In this document: positions 1 to 5,443 of the stretch, piece by piece | How positions within the stretch are numbered: position 1 is the stretch's first letter | How the letters are laid out: every line of letters begins with the position of its first letter | Assembly: GCA_030039095.1 (NCBI GenBank) | Contig: JASHQP010000693.1 | Coordinates: forward strand, 1 to 6,141 | Direction of reading: 5' to 3' | Length of the DNA: 6,141 bases | Source of the DNA: Streptosporangiaceae bacterium | Lineage (GTDB): Bacteria; Actinomycetota; Actinomycetes; Streptosporangiales; Streptosporangiaceae | Program-made: the position numbers and the translations under genes | Notes under the pieces: generated by a model | Databases searched by the model: none | Told to the model about the DNA's origin: nothing | What the model saw: only the letters and a program-made list of their open reading frames with translations

Positions 1-45
1 GTTGGCGGGGCTGCGGTTGGCGGGGCTGCGGTTGGCGGGGCTGCG
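1..45. repeat. 15-bp tandem repeat, three exact copies, in lacI 3' end
   Basis: The unit GTTGGCGGGGCTGCG occurs three times without mismatch at 1-15, 16-30 and 31-45, and may continue left of the window. The period is five codons, so it stays in frame with the LacI gene and encodes AAPPT units at the C-terminus. Copy-number change would alter the tail length by five residues without breaking the frame. Confidence 0.93.
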
Positions 46-1001
46 GCGCCGATGCGGTCGAGCAGCCGGCGCGCGGCCCTGGTCCCCAGCTCGCGCAGCG
101 GCTGGCTGACCGTGGTCAGGGGCGGATCCGTCAGCCTGCTCGGGTAGATGTCGTCGAAACCGGTGACCGCCACCCGGCCGGGCACCTCGACCCCGGACCG
201 GCGGAACTCCCGCATCACGCCGATGGCCATCTGGTCGTTGGCGCACGCCACCGCCTCGGGCACAGCGCCGCGGGCCAGCAGGGCCCGGGCCGCTGCCGAC
301 CCGCTGGCCTCGGAGAAGTCACCGTGGACGGCCGGCCCGGCGCTGCACCCGGGGGCCGCACGAACCGCCGCCTCGAACGCGGCGAGACGCTGCCTGGCGT
401 CGGGGGAGTCGGGCGGCCCGCCGACGAAGCACAGCCGCCGGTAACCGTGCTCTTCGGTGAGGTGGGTGACGGCAGCCCGGATGCCCCCGGCGTTGTCCAC
501 CGTCATCGTGTCCAGCCGTGCCGCCCCGGCCGCGTCCGCCGGACCGGCGATCAGTACCAGCGGCACCCGCCTGGCCAGAGCCGCCAGCTGGTCGGCGGGC
601 AGCACGTCCTCGGCCATGAGCAGGCCGTCGACCTTCCCGGACAGAGACTGGATCCGGCGCTGGAACGACTCGCCGCGCGGGCCGAACGAGAGCAGCAGGG
701 AGATCTCGGTGCCGCGCAGGACGCCCTCGACCGCGTGCACGATCTCGTCGACGTACAGCTGGCTGCTCCGCTCGATGTCGATCTCATCGGCGCCCCGCTC
801 GAGCGCCACCAGGCCGATGATGTCCTTGCGCCGCATGGACAGGCCCTGCGCCGAGCCGTCGGGAACGAAGCCCAGCCGCTCGATGACGTCGACGACGCGC
901 TGACGGGTTTCCGGGCGAACCAGGCTGGAACCGTGCAGGACGCGGGACACCGTGGCGGTCGAGACGCCGGCCTGGCGGGCGATGTCATACACAGTGGCCA
1001 T
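1..1001 (-). CDS. LacI-family transcriptional repressor (3' end beyond window)
   Basis: Translation of the minus strand from the ATG at 1001 gives at least 333 residues with no stop before the window edge. Residues 3-22 are a classic LacI helix-turn-helix (TVYDIARQAGVSTATVSRVL). A hinge region follows at about 46-58, then a periplasmic-binding-protein-like effector domain. Typical landmarks are VDN (168-170), CANDQMAIGVM (253-263) and VTGFDDIYPSRLTDPPLTTV (279-298). The family is usually 330-350 residues, so only the last few codons are missing. The tail (about 318-333) is an unusual run of AAPPT repeats. An in-frame ATG two codons upstream (1007) is equally possible; neither has a clear Shine-Dalgarno. 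LacI proteins bind a sugar or related ligand and repress carbohydrate genes; the ligand cannot be told here. A promoter and a perfect LacI-type palindrome upstream suggest autoregulation. The identification is firm; the regulon is unknown and probably lies outside the window. Confidence 0.95.
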   Translation of the reverse strand, partial: MATVYDIARQAGVSTATVSRVLHGSSLVRPETRQRVVDVIERLGFVPDGSAQGLSMRRKDIIGLVALERGADEIDIERSSQLYVDEIVHAVEGVLRGTEISLLLSFGPRGESFQRRIQSLSGKVDGLLMAEDVLPADQLAALARRVPLVLIAGPADAAGAARLDTMTVDNAGGIRAAVTHLTEEHGYRRLCFVGGPPDSPDARQRLAAFEAAVRAAPGCSAGPAVHGDFSEASGSAAARALLARGAVPEAVACANDQMAIGVMREFRRSGVEVPGRVAVTGFDDIYPSRLTDPPLTTVSQPLRELGTRAARRLLDRIGAAAPPTAAPPTAAPP

Positions 1002-1041
1002 GGGCATTACGACATTGCGACATTTCCGGATCATCCACGCT

Positions 1042-1055
1042 TGTAACCGGTTACA
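1042..1055. promoter_or_regulatory. LacI-type operator, 14-bp perfect palindrome
   Basis: TGTAACCGGTTACA is a perfect palindrome with the central CpG typical of LacI-family operators. It lies 41 bases upstream of the lacI start at 1001 and just downstream of the predicted transcription start (about 1063). Binding there would block elongation, which fits autorepression. The palindrome is seen directly; assigning it to this LacI protein is inference from family knowledge and proximity. Confidence 0.82.
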
Positions 1056-1070
1056 TTCGCCGACAGCTTA

Positions 1071-1099
1071 ACGTTAGAGACCCTGGCGGGCTGTGTCAA
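1071..1099 (-). promoter_or_regulatory. Sigma-70-type promoter for lacI
   Basis: On the minus strand, TTGACA (1099-1094) is followed after exactly 17 bases by TAACGT (1076-1071). This is a near-consensus -35/-10 pair for an actinobacterial housekeeping sigma factor. Transcription would start near 1063, giving a leader of about 60 nt that contains the palindromic operator. Confidence 0.75.
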
Positions 1100-1123
1100 C
1101 GGGCCAGTGCGCTAGTCGGCAGC

Positions 1124-1173
1124 CATGGATGTACCGATTGGCGGCATAGAACGCGCCCATCGGTACATCCATG
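1124..1173. terminator. Long hairpin, possible factor-independent terminator without U-tract
   Basis: Arms CATGGATGTACCGAT (1124-1138) and ATCGGTACATCCATG (1159-1173) are perfect 15-bp inverted repeats. After one T/C mismatch the stem continues with GGCG/CGCC (1140-1143 with 1154-1157), leaving a 10-nt loop. The hairpin sits between the end of the VOC transcription unit and the lacI promoter on the same strand, a sensible place for a terminator. Neither strand has a T-run after the stem, so it could instead be a protein-binding site or the remnant of a small mobile element. No flanking target duplication is seen. Confidence 0.5.
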
Positions 1174-1300
1174 CGCCCGGCGCGTCTTGCAGCGACCCGA
1201 GGATGCGACACGCCAGATGGGATCGCTCTTTTGGCTCGTGACCGATGGTTCGCTGGTCAAGGCCTCACACCTGGCCCGCCTGGCCCCGTCGGCCATCCGG

Positions 1301-1483
1301 TCAGCGCTGGTCTGCGGCTTCGTCGTTGACGACCACGGCATCCTTGGCGACCGCGGTCGGGAGGCCGCTGCCGGCTGCGGTGCCGGCGGGCGCGCCGCCG
1401 CGGCGCTCCAGGTCGCTCTCCTGGGGTTGAGCGCGGAGCCGGAAATCCTGGGTCAGCGCTGTGCGGTGCGCGTCTGTGCACAT
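1301..1483 (-). CDS. Doubtful small ORF, 60 codons, unknown
   Basis: The frame begins at an ATG 19 nt after the stop codon of the single-module VOC gene and encodes MCTDAHRTAL...VVVNDEAADQR. Third codon positions are about 85% G/C, which agrees with real coding DNA here. There is no clear Shine-Dalgarno, no recognised domain, and competing open frames overlap it. If real, it would be the last gene of the VOC transcription unit. It could equally be chance. Confidence 0.22.
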   Translation of the reverse strand: MCTDAHRTALTQDFRLRAQPQESDLERRGGAPAGTAAGSGLPTAVAKDAVVVNDEAADQR

Positions 1484-1502
1484 GGCTGCCGTCGCCGAAT
1501 GC

Positions 1503-1913
1503 TCAGCGCAGTTCCTGGATGCGGACCAGGTTGCCTGCGGGATCGCGGAAGGCGCAGTCGCGGATGCCGTACGGCTGCAGGGTTGGCTCCTGGACGACCT
1601 CGGCGCCGGCGGCCTGCAGTTGCTCGAAGGTGCCGTCGAGGTCCTTGGTAGCCAGCAGAATCCAGCCGTAGGTGCCCTTGGCCATCATCTCGGTGATGAC
1701 GCGGCGCTCGTCGTCGGTGGTGCCGGGGTCGGTGGCCGGCGGCGCCAGGAGGATGGATGTGCTGGGCTGACCCGGCGGGCCGACCGTGATCCAGCGCATC
1801 TTGCCCTGCCCGACGTCCGTGCGGACCTCGAAGCCGAGGGCATCGCGGTAGAAGGCCAGCGACGCCTCTGGGTCGTCGTGCGGGAGAGAACTCGCGTGAA
1901 TGGTGATGTCCAT
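1503..1913 (-). CDS. VOC-family (glyoxalase/bleomycin-resistance fold) protein, single module
   Basis: The gene encodes 136 residues, the usual length of a one-module VOC protein. Landmarks are the opening strand MDITIHASS with His6, the helix PEASLAFYRDALGFEV (15-30), a second half from about 82 (YGWILLATKDLDGTFEQLQAAGAEVV), and the closing FRDPAGNLVRIQEL with Glu134. VOC proteins form dimers around a metal or small-molecule site and act as isomerases, dioxygenases or binding proteins; the substrate cannot be inferred. The ATG at 1913 is chosen because a TAGCGT -10 box ends seven bases before it, predicting a leaderless transcript. The open frame continues upstream to 1991, but that part overlaps the regulator gene and promoter. 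It follows the araC-like stop codon by five bases, so it may be transcribed both from its own promoter and by read-through. Confidence 0.92.
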   Translation of the reverse strand: MDITIHASSLPHDDPEASLAFYRDALGFEVRTDVGQGKMRWITVGPPGQPSTSILLAPPATDPGTTDDERRVITEMMAKGTYGWILLATKDLDGTFEQLQAAGAEVVQEPTLQPYGIRDCAFRDPAGNLVRIQELR

Positions 1914-1965
1914 GCTGGTCACGCTAGCTGCGGATCGAAGGCGGGCGCTTCTCGATTCCTGACCG
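1914..1965 (-). promoter_or_regulatory. AraC-dependent promoter of the single-module VOC gene (shared element, copy A)
   Basis: On the minus strand the block CGGTCAGGAATCGAGAAGCG (1965-1946) is followed by an 18-base spacer and CTAGCGTGACCAGC directly before the ATG at 1913. TAGCGT (1926-1921) is a TANNNT -10 box with seven bases to the A of ATG. No -35 hexamer is present; the 20-base block covers the -35 area, as expected for an activator site. The same layout with the same spacing occurs at 3012-3063. The element lies inside the last codons of the AraC-type gene and overlaps its stop codon. Confidence 0.72.
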
Positions 1966-2368
1966 GTCTGCTCACCTGCTTCGCCACACACGCCGGCATC
2001 CCAGCCGTCACCCGCGCCGTCTGGCGCCGGTAGGCGCTCGGCGGCACGCCGACCAGCTCGGTGAATCGCGTGCTGAACGTGCCCAGCGACGAGCAGCCCA
2101 CCTCGAAACAGACCTCGGTGACGCTGAGGTCGCCGCGGCGCAGCAGCGCCATCGCGCGCTCGATCCGCCGCGTCATCAGGTAGCTGTACGGCGACTCGCC
2201 GTAGGCGAGCTTGAACTCGCGGCTGAGGTGCCCGGCGGACATGTTCGCGCCGCGCGCGAGCGCCTCGACATCCAGCGGCTGCGCGTATTCCCGGTCGATC
2301 CGGTCGCGGACGCGGCGCAGAATCGCGAGGTCACGCAGGTGCTGCGCTGACGCAGGCCTACCCGTCAC
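1919..2368 (-). CDS. AraC-family regulator consisting of the DNA-binding domain only
   Basis: The protein has 149 residues and a GTG start at 2368. It consists almost entirely of an AraC/XylS DNA-binding domain: first HTH at about 34-55 (VEALARGANMSAGHLSREFK), linking helix with RRIERAMALL (67-76), second HTH at about 82-105, then GVPPSAYRRQ (107-116). There is no N-terminal ligand or dimerisation domain, so it resembles small regulators such as MarA/SoxS in architecture. The C-terminus VRNREAPAFDPQLA is encoded by the promoter element of the next gene. It lies 28 bases after the two-module VOC gene and five bases before the single-module one. I infer it activates both through their shared element. 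A possible leaderless promoter (TAGGAT, 2380-2375) precedes the GTG. Family is certain; target assignment is inference. Confidence 0.94.
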   Translation of the reverse strand: MTGRPASAQHLRDLAILRRVRDRIDREYAQPLDVEALARGANMSAGHLSREFKLAYGESPYSYLMTRRIERAMALLRRGDLSVTEVCFEVGCSSLGTFSTRFTELVGVPPSAYRRQTARVTAGMPACVAKQVSRPVRNREAPAFDPQLA

Positions 2369-2380
2369 GCAACGATCCTA
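2369..2380 (-). promoter_or_regulatory. Possible leaderless -10 box for the AraC-type gene
   Basis: TAGGAT on the minus strand (2380-2375) fits the TANNNT actinobacterial -10 pattern and lies six bases before the GTG start. No convincing -35 is visible. The gene may also be read from the upstream VOC promoter, because the gap is only 28 bases. Confidence 0.35.
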
Positions 2381-2396
2381 CGCCGCGCCGCCCAGC

Positions 2397-3011
2397 TCAC
2401 AGCGATGCCGCGTCCCACGTGAACCCGTCCGGGTCGGTGAAGGGCCCCGCGTCGCTGCCGATCATGACCCGGTGCGATCCGGTGCCGTCAGCGGTGACCC
2501 CGGCGTCCTTTGCAAGCGCGCGGCGCCCGTAGAGCGCCAGTTTGACGGTGCCCGGTGCGGTGTCGAACTCGACGTACTTGCGGCCAAAGCTCTTCGCCAC
2601 GGGGAGGCCGTGGCCAACGTAGAACTGCTTGCTCGCGGCCATATCCTCGACCCCCAGCAGGAGCACGATCTGGTCGACCTGCCGGCTGGCCGGACCGGTG
2701 TTCTTCTTGCTCGACGTCGCAACCTTCCAGATGGTCCCGTCCGGGGCCTGCACGACGCCGCCGTAGCCCCAGAACGACTTCGCGGCCGGCTTCAGTGGCG
2801 TGGCGCCAGCGTCGAGGGCAGGGCCGAGCAGTGCATCGACCGTCGCCGGCTGCGAAACCACGAGCGACAGCGTGAACCCGCGGAAGCCTTCCGTTGGTGC
2901 CTCCGACCCCCGCAGGCGCAGTCGAGTGCCCAGATCGAAGGCGGTGGTGTAGAAGTCCTTGGCGGCCGTGGCGTCCGCCACGTCGAGGGTGATGGATTCG
3001 ATGGAAGTCAT
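2397..3011 (-). CDS. VOC-family protein with two glyoxalase-like modules
   Basis: The gene encodes 204 residues. Module 1 (about 3-100) opens with IESITLDVADATAAKDFYTT and closes with APDGTIWKVATS. Module 2 (about 111-202) opens with QVDQIVLLLGVEDMAASKQFYVGHGL and closes with FTDPDGFTWDAAS. The second module is short: the helix and strand usually found before the closing DPDG motif are reduced. The position usually held by a metal-binding Glu in the closing W-E-V motif is Lys96 in module 1 and Asp200 in module 2, so classical metal-dependent catalysis is doubtful; a ligand-binding role is possible. The ATG at 3011 is chosen because a TAGCGT box lies seven bases upstream, as for the other VOC gene. 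It is the first gene of the VOC/AraC unit and has its own promoter, 130 bases from the preceding efflux gene. Confidence 0.9.
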   Translation of the reverse strand: MTSIESITLDVADATAAKDFYTTAFDLGTRLRLRGSEAPTEGFRGFTLSLVVSQPATVDALLGPALDAGATPLKPAAKSFWGYGGVVQAPDGTIWKVATSSKKNTGPASRQVDQIVLLLGVEDMAASKQFYVGHGLPVAKSFGRKYVEFDTAPGTVKLALYGRRALAKDAGVTADGTGSHRVMIGSDAGPFTDPDGFTWDAASL

Positions 3012-3063
3012 GCTGGTCACGCTAGGTGCGAGCCGCAGACCGCCGCTTCTCGATTCCTGACCG
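3012..3063 (-). promoter_or_regulatory. AraC-dependent promoter of the two-module VOC gene (shared element, copy B)
   Basis: This is the second copy of the element at 1914-1965. Counting from the ATG, 55 bases align without a gap and 47 are identical: 17 exact bases at the start-codon end, an 18-base spacer with eight mismatches, and 20 exact bases upstream. TAGCGT (3024-3019) stands seven bases before the ATG. Conservation at both ends with a variable middle is what a protein-binding site plus a -10 box would show. Confidence 0.72.
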
Positions 3064-3121
3064 ATCACGCATGTGACGTCGGTGCGCAATGAGTTGATGG
3101 CTGCCCGTGACGAGAATCGGG

Positions 3122-3151
3122 GGCCGACCGCGTCTGCGGCTCAGGTCGGCC
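3122..3151 (-). terminator. GC-rich hairpin across the efflux gene stop codon
   Basis: GGCCGACC (3122-3129) and GGTCGGCC (3144-3151) form a perfect 8-bp GC-rich stem with a 14-base loop that contains the stop codon of the MFS-USP gene. It is followed by no T-run on the minus strand. It could be a weak terminator of the marR operon before the next promoter, or a chance palindrome. Confidence 0.35.
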
Positions 3152-4931
3152 GGAGTTCGGCGTCCTCGAGCGGGCCGTGAAGAGGGATGGGGAGGTGGGA
3201 GGCGGGCACCGGGACGATGTGCACCTCGGACCGGGCGTGCCGGATCAGCTGGCTGGTCAGGCTGGCATCGAAGAGCCCTGCGGACGCGCCGTCCGTGGGC
3301 GAGCCGATGATGATCATGCGGGCACTGCGGCCGGCGGCGAAGTCGGCGATCCGCTGACCGCTGCCGCCGTGATCGCCGACGACGCGCAGCACATGCCCGT
3401 TCGCCGCGATCCCAGCCGAGCGCAGCCGGCCCACGGTCTCAGCCATGATCGTCCTGGCCGCGTCGGCGGTCTCCGCGTCGACCACCTGGTCGCCGACGAC
3501 GTCGGTCTCCAGGACGTGCAGCACCTCGATCGGCGCGTCCAGCACCCGGCCCAGGCCGATCGCCGCGTCGGTCACCGCGGCCGCACCCGGGCCGGCGCCG
3601 ACGGCCACCACGATCGGTGCTGGTCCGGCCTCGGTCAGGGCATCGGGGGCGCCCGGGGTGGCTGCGGTGCCGGGGGCGCCCGGGGTGGCCGGCTCGCCGG
3701 TCCCGGCGGCGCCGGTCTCCTCGGCGAGCTTGCGCTCCGCCTGGGTCAGCAGCGAGTGGCCGGTGGACAGGATCACGATCGCCACGACGACCGTCGCGGC
3801 ACCCAGGTAGAACGGGACGTGCACGTTGAACGCGGCGGCGAGCCGCGCGGCGCAGTACGGGGCCAGGCCGCCGCCGATGAACCGCACGAAGCCGTAGGAG
3901 GCGGACGCGATCGGGCGCTCGACGGGGGAGACGAGCATTACCGACTGTGTGGTGAGCGTGTTGTTCAGCCCGACGAACGCGCCGGAGACGATCACCGCGA
4001 CGATGAGCGTGATCTGCGACGTCGTGAACGCGGCGATCACGATCAGGTCGAGGGCCAGCAGCGCGAGGTTCACGTAGAGGGATTTCGGCGTGCCGAAGCG
4101 CCGCTGCGCGCGCGGCGCGACGAACACCGCGAAGATCGCGACGAGGATGCCCCAGCCGGTGAACACGTACCCGAGTTCGTGGATGCCCAGGTGCATCGGG
4201 AACGGCGTGTACGCGAGCAGCGTGAAGAAGCCCCAGTTGTAGCACAGCGCGGTCAGGCTCATCACCAGCAGGCCGCGGTGCTTCAGCGCGCGAAGCGGCT
4301 CGGTGATCGAGGTCTTGCGTTTCGGCTGGGGGGTCTTGTCGACAAACGCGATCGTCGCGATCAGCGAGATCGACATCAGCACGGTGACGCCGAAGAACGG
4401 GCCGCGCCAGCTGATCCCGCCCAGCTCGCCGCCGACCAGCGGGCCCATCGCGATGCCGATGCCCAGGGCGGTCTCGTACAGGATGATCGCGCCGGCGAAC
4501 CCGCCCGATGCGGCGCCAATGATCACCGCGAGCGAGGTGGCGATGAACAGCGCGTTGCCGAGCCCCCACCCAGCGCGGAAGCCGATGATCTCCCCGATCG
4601 AGTGCGACGCCCCGGCCGCCGCGCTGCCCGCGACGATCAGGATGAGGCCGGCGATCAGGGTCCGCTTGCCGCCGATGCGGCTGGACACCCACCCGGTGAT
4701 CAGCATGGCCACCGCGGTCACGACGAGATAGCTGGTGAACAGCAGCTCGACCTCGCTCGGCGAGGCCTTCAGCTGCTTGGACAGCGCGGGCAGGATCGGG
4801 TCCACCAGCCCGATGCCCATGAACGAGACCACGCACGCGAACGCGACAGCGTAGACGGCCTTGGGCTGGCGGAACGGGTTGACCGGTGCGGCGTGACCGG
4901 CGTCTGCCCGGCCGGTGTGAACCGCGCTCAC
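3141..4931 (-). CDS. MFS efflux transporter fused to a universal stress protein (USP) domain
   Basis: The gene encodes 596 residues. Residues 1-395 are a 12-helix major facilitator: TM1 about 27-48, TM2 62-84, then a motif-A-like loop GWVSSRIGGKR (80-90). TM5 carries the antiporter motif C, GIGIAMGPLVGG (157-168), typical of proton-driven drug exporters. A charged central loop lies at about 198-218, and TM12 ends near 391. A Pro/Ala/Gly linker (about 405-437) leads to a USP domain (438-577), which opens with PIVVAVGAGPG and ends with IIIGSPTDGASAGLF and EVHIVPVP. The nucleotide-binding loop is imperfect (Ala556 where Gly is usual). The product probably exports a toxic compound across the plasma membrane, with a cytoplasmic sensory tail. 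The GTG start overlaps the marR stop (GTGA), implying translational coupling. Substrate unknown. Confidence 0.93.
   Translation of the reverse strand: MSAVHTGRADAGHAAPVNPFRQPKAVYAVAFACVVSFMGIGLVDPILPALSKQLKASPSEVELLFTSYLVVTAVAMLITGWVSSRIGGKRTLIAGLILIVAGSAAAGASHSIGEIIGFRAGWGLGNALFIATSLAVIIGAASGGFAGAIILYETALGIGIAMGPLVGGELGGISWRGPFFGVTVLMSISLIATIAFVDKTPQPKRKTSITEPLRALKHRGLLVMSLTALCYNWGFFTLLAYTPFPMHLGIHELGYVFTGWGILVAIFAVFVAPRAQRRFGTPKSLYVNLALLALDLIVIAAFTTSQITLIVAVIVSGAFVGLNNTLTTQSVMLVSPVERPIASASYGFVRFIGGGLAPYCAARLAAAFNVHVPFYLGAATVVVAIVILSTGHSLLTQAERKLAEETGAAGTGEPATPGAPGTAATPGAPDALTEAGPAPIVVAVGAGPGAAAVTDAAIGLGRVLDAPIEVLHVLETDVVGDQVVDAETADAARTIMAETVGRLRSAGIAANGHVLRVVGDHGGSGQRIADFAAGRSARMIIIGSPTDGASAGLFDASLTSQLIRHARSEVHIVPVPASHLPIPLHGPLEDAELRPT
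3644..3689. repeat. Direct repeat of 19 bp at a 27-bp period in the transporter linker
   Basis: CGGGGGCGCCCGGGGTGGC occurs at 3644-3662 and again at 3671-3689. The period is nine codons, in frame, and gives the repeated peptide ATPGAPG in the linker between the membrane domain and the USP domain. It looks like a small internal duplication that lengthened a flexible hinge. Confidence 0.8.
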
Positions 4932-5434
4932 CGGGCCTGGCCCGCGGGGCTGGTCCGAAGCGTCGCGTTCAGGCCCGCTGCGGCGGCCCGGCGCTCGCTG
5001 TCGAGCTCGCGGAGACGATTCATCGCGGGAACGGCTGCCGCCAGCGCCGCCGCCTCGTCCCCGGGGAGCTTGTCGATCAGATCGGCGAACGTCGCGGCGC
5101 CCGCGCGGCGCCGGGCGTGGATGTACTCGATCCCGGCCGGGGTCAGCCCCACGAGCACCACGCGCCTGTCGGCCGGGTCGGGCCGCCGCTCGGCCAGGCC
5201 CGCCTGCTCGAGCCCGGTCACCAGCACGCTCATCGACGGCTGGGTGACCCCCTCGATCACCGCGAGGTCGGTAAGCCGCCGGGCACCGGTCCGGTCCAGC
5301 GTGGCCAGCGTGGAGGCGGCGGTCAGGCTGATCTCCCGCGGCCCGTTCTTGACCGCGAGCGTGACCAGCCCGTAGAGCGCTTCCCCGATCGCGGTCCGGC
5401 TGTCGGCGCTGGCGGCCGACTCTTCATTCGCCAT
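4928..5434 (-). CDS. MarR-family transcriptional regulator
   Basis: The protein has 168 residues with the MarR winged-helix layout. Helices LTDLAVIEGVTQPSMSVLVTGLEQAGL (54-80) include the recognition helix. The wing follows with the family signature ERRPDPADRRVVLVGLTPAG (82-101), containing the D-x-x-D-R-R motif. The terminal helices (about 102-150) form the dimer interface. The ATG at 5434 starts the frame; no strong Shine-Dalgarno is seen. The gene overlaps the downstream MFS-USP gene by four bases, the common arrangement in which a MarR repressor controls its own efflux pump and is released by a small phenolic or drug-like ligand. The AT-rich palindromes at 5456-5472 are the likely binding site. 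The family is certain; the ligand is unknown. Confidence 0.94.
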   Translation of the reverse strand: MANEESAASADSRTAIGEALYGLVTLAVKNGPREISLTAASTLATLDRTGARRLTDLAVIEGVTQPSMSVLVTGLEQAGLAERRPDPADRRVVLVGLTPAGIEYIHARRRAGAATFADLIDKLPGDEAAALAAAVPAMNRLRELDSERRAAAAGLNATLRTSPAGQAR

Positions 5435-5443
5435 AACCCATAA

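Larger units (their letters stand above)
1008..1502. other. Stretch of about 495 bases without a confident gene
   Basis: This stretch holds the lacI operator (1042-1055), the lacI promoter (1071-1099), the 50-nt hairpin (1124-1173) and a weak 60-codon minus-strand ORF (1301-1483). Several overlapping short frames are open on both strands, as expected at this GC content. None gives a protein I recognise, and third-position G/C is similar in more than one frame. A decayed gene between about 1176 and 1480 is possible but cannot be shown. Confidence 0.6.

Noticed and set aside
324..1046. Plus-strand open frames across the LacI gene
   Set aside because: The minus-strand translation is an unmistakable LacI protein with HTH and ligand-domain motifs; the plus-strand frames are shadows.
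1069..1076. TAACGTTA palindrome as a second LacI operator
   Set aside because: It is short and coincides with the -10 box at exactly 17 bases from TTGACA, so the promoter explains it.
1096..1341. Minus-strand frame of 81 codons through the hairpin
   Set aside because: Third-position G/C is no better than background in its second half, it runs through the strong hairpin and the lacI -35 region, and the product is unrecognised.
1392..1406. GC-only palindrome GCGCCGC-C-GCGGCGC
   Set aside because: Such repeats are expected by chance in Ala/Gly/Arg-rich GC sequence; no T-run and no gene end nearby.
1187..1651. Plus-strand frame of 154 codons starting with TTG
   Set aside because: Its second part is antisense to the single-module VOC gene, it has no Shine-Dalgarno and no recognisable domain. 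The first part (to about 1440) has plausible codon use but is not enough to call a gene.
1914..1991. Upstream start at 1991 for the single-module VOC gene
   Set aside because: The extra 26 codons would be read from the AraC gene's 3' end and the promoter element. The VOC fold begins at the ATG at 1913.
3012..3089. Upstream start at 3089 for the two-module VOC gene
   Set aside because: As for the other VOC gene, the extension is the regulatory element read as protein. The similarity of the two extensions reflects the shared DNA site.
3439..4836. Long minus-strand frame in another phase of the transporter gene
   Set aside because: It is a frame-shifted reading of the transporter, extremely Arg-rich and without membrane segments, while the chosen frame gives a complete MFS-USP protein.
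3177..5375. Very long plus-strand open frame (over 700 codons)
   Set aside because: It lies opposite the MFS-USP and marR genes. Its translation is an Arg/Gly/Asp/His-rich low-complexity chain with no domain, typical of the antisense of GC-rich coding DNA.
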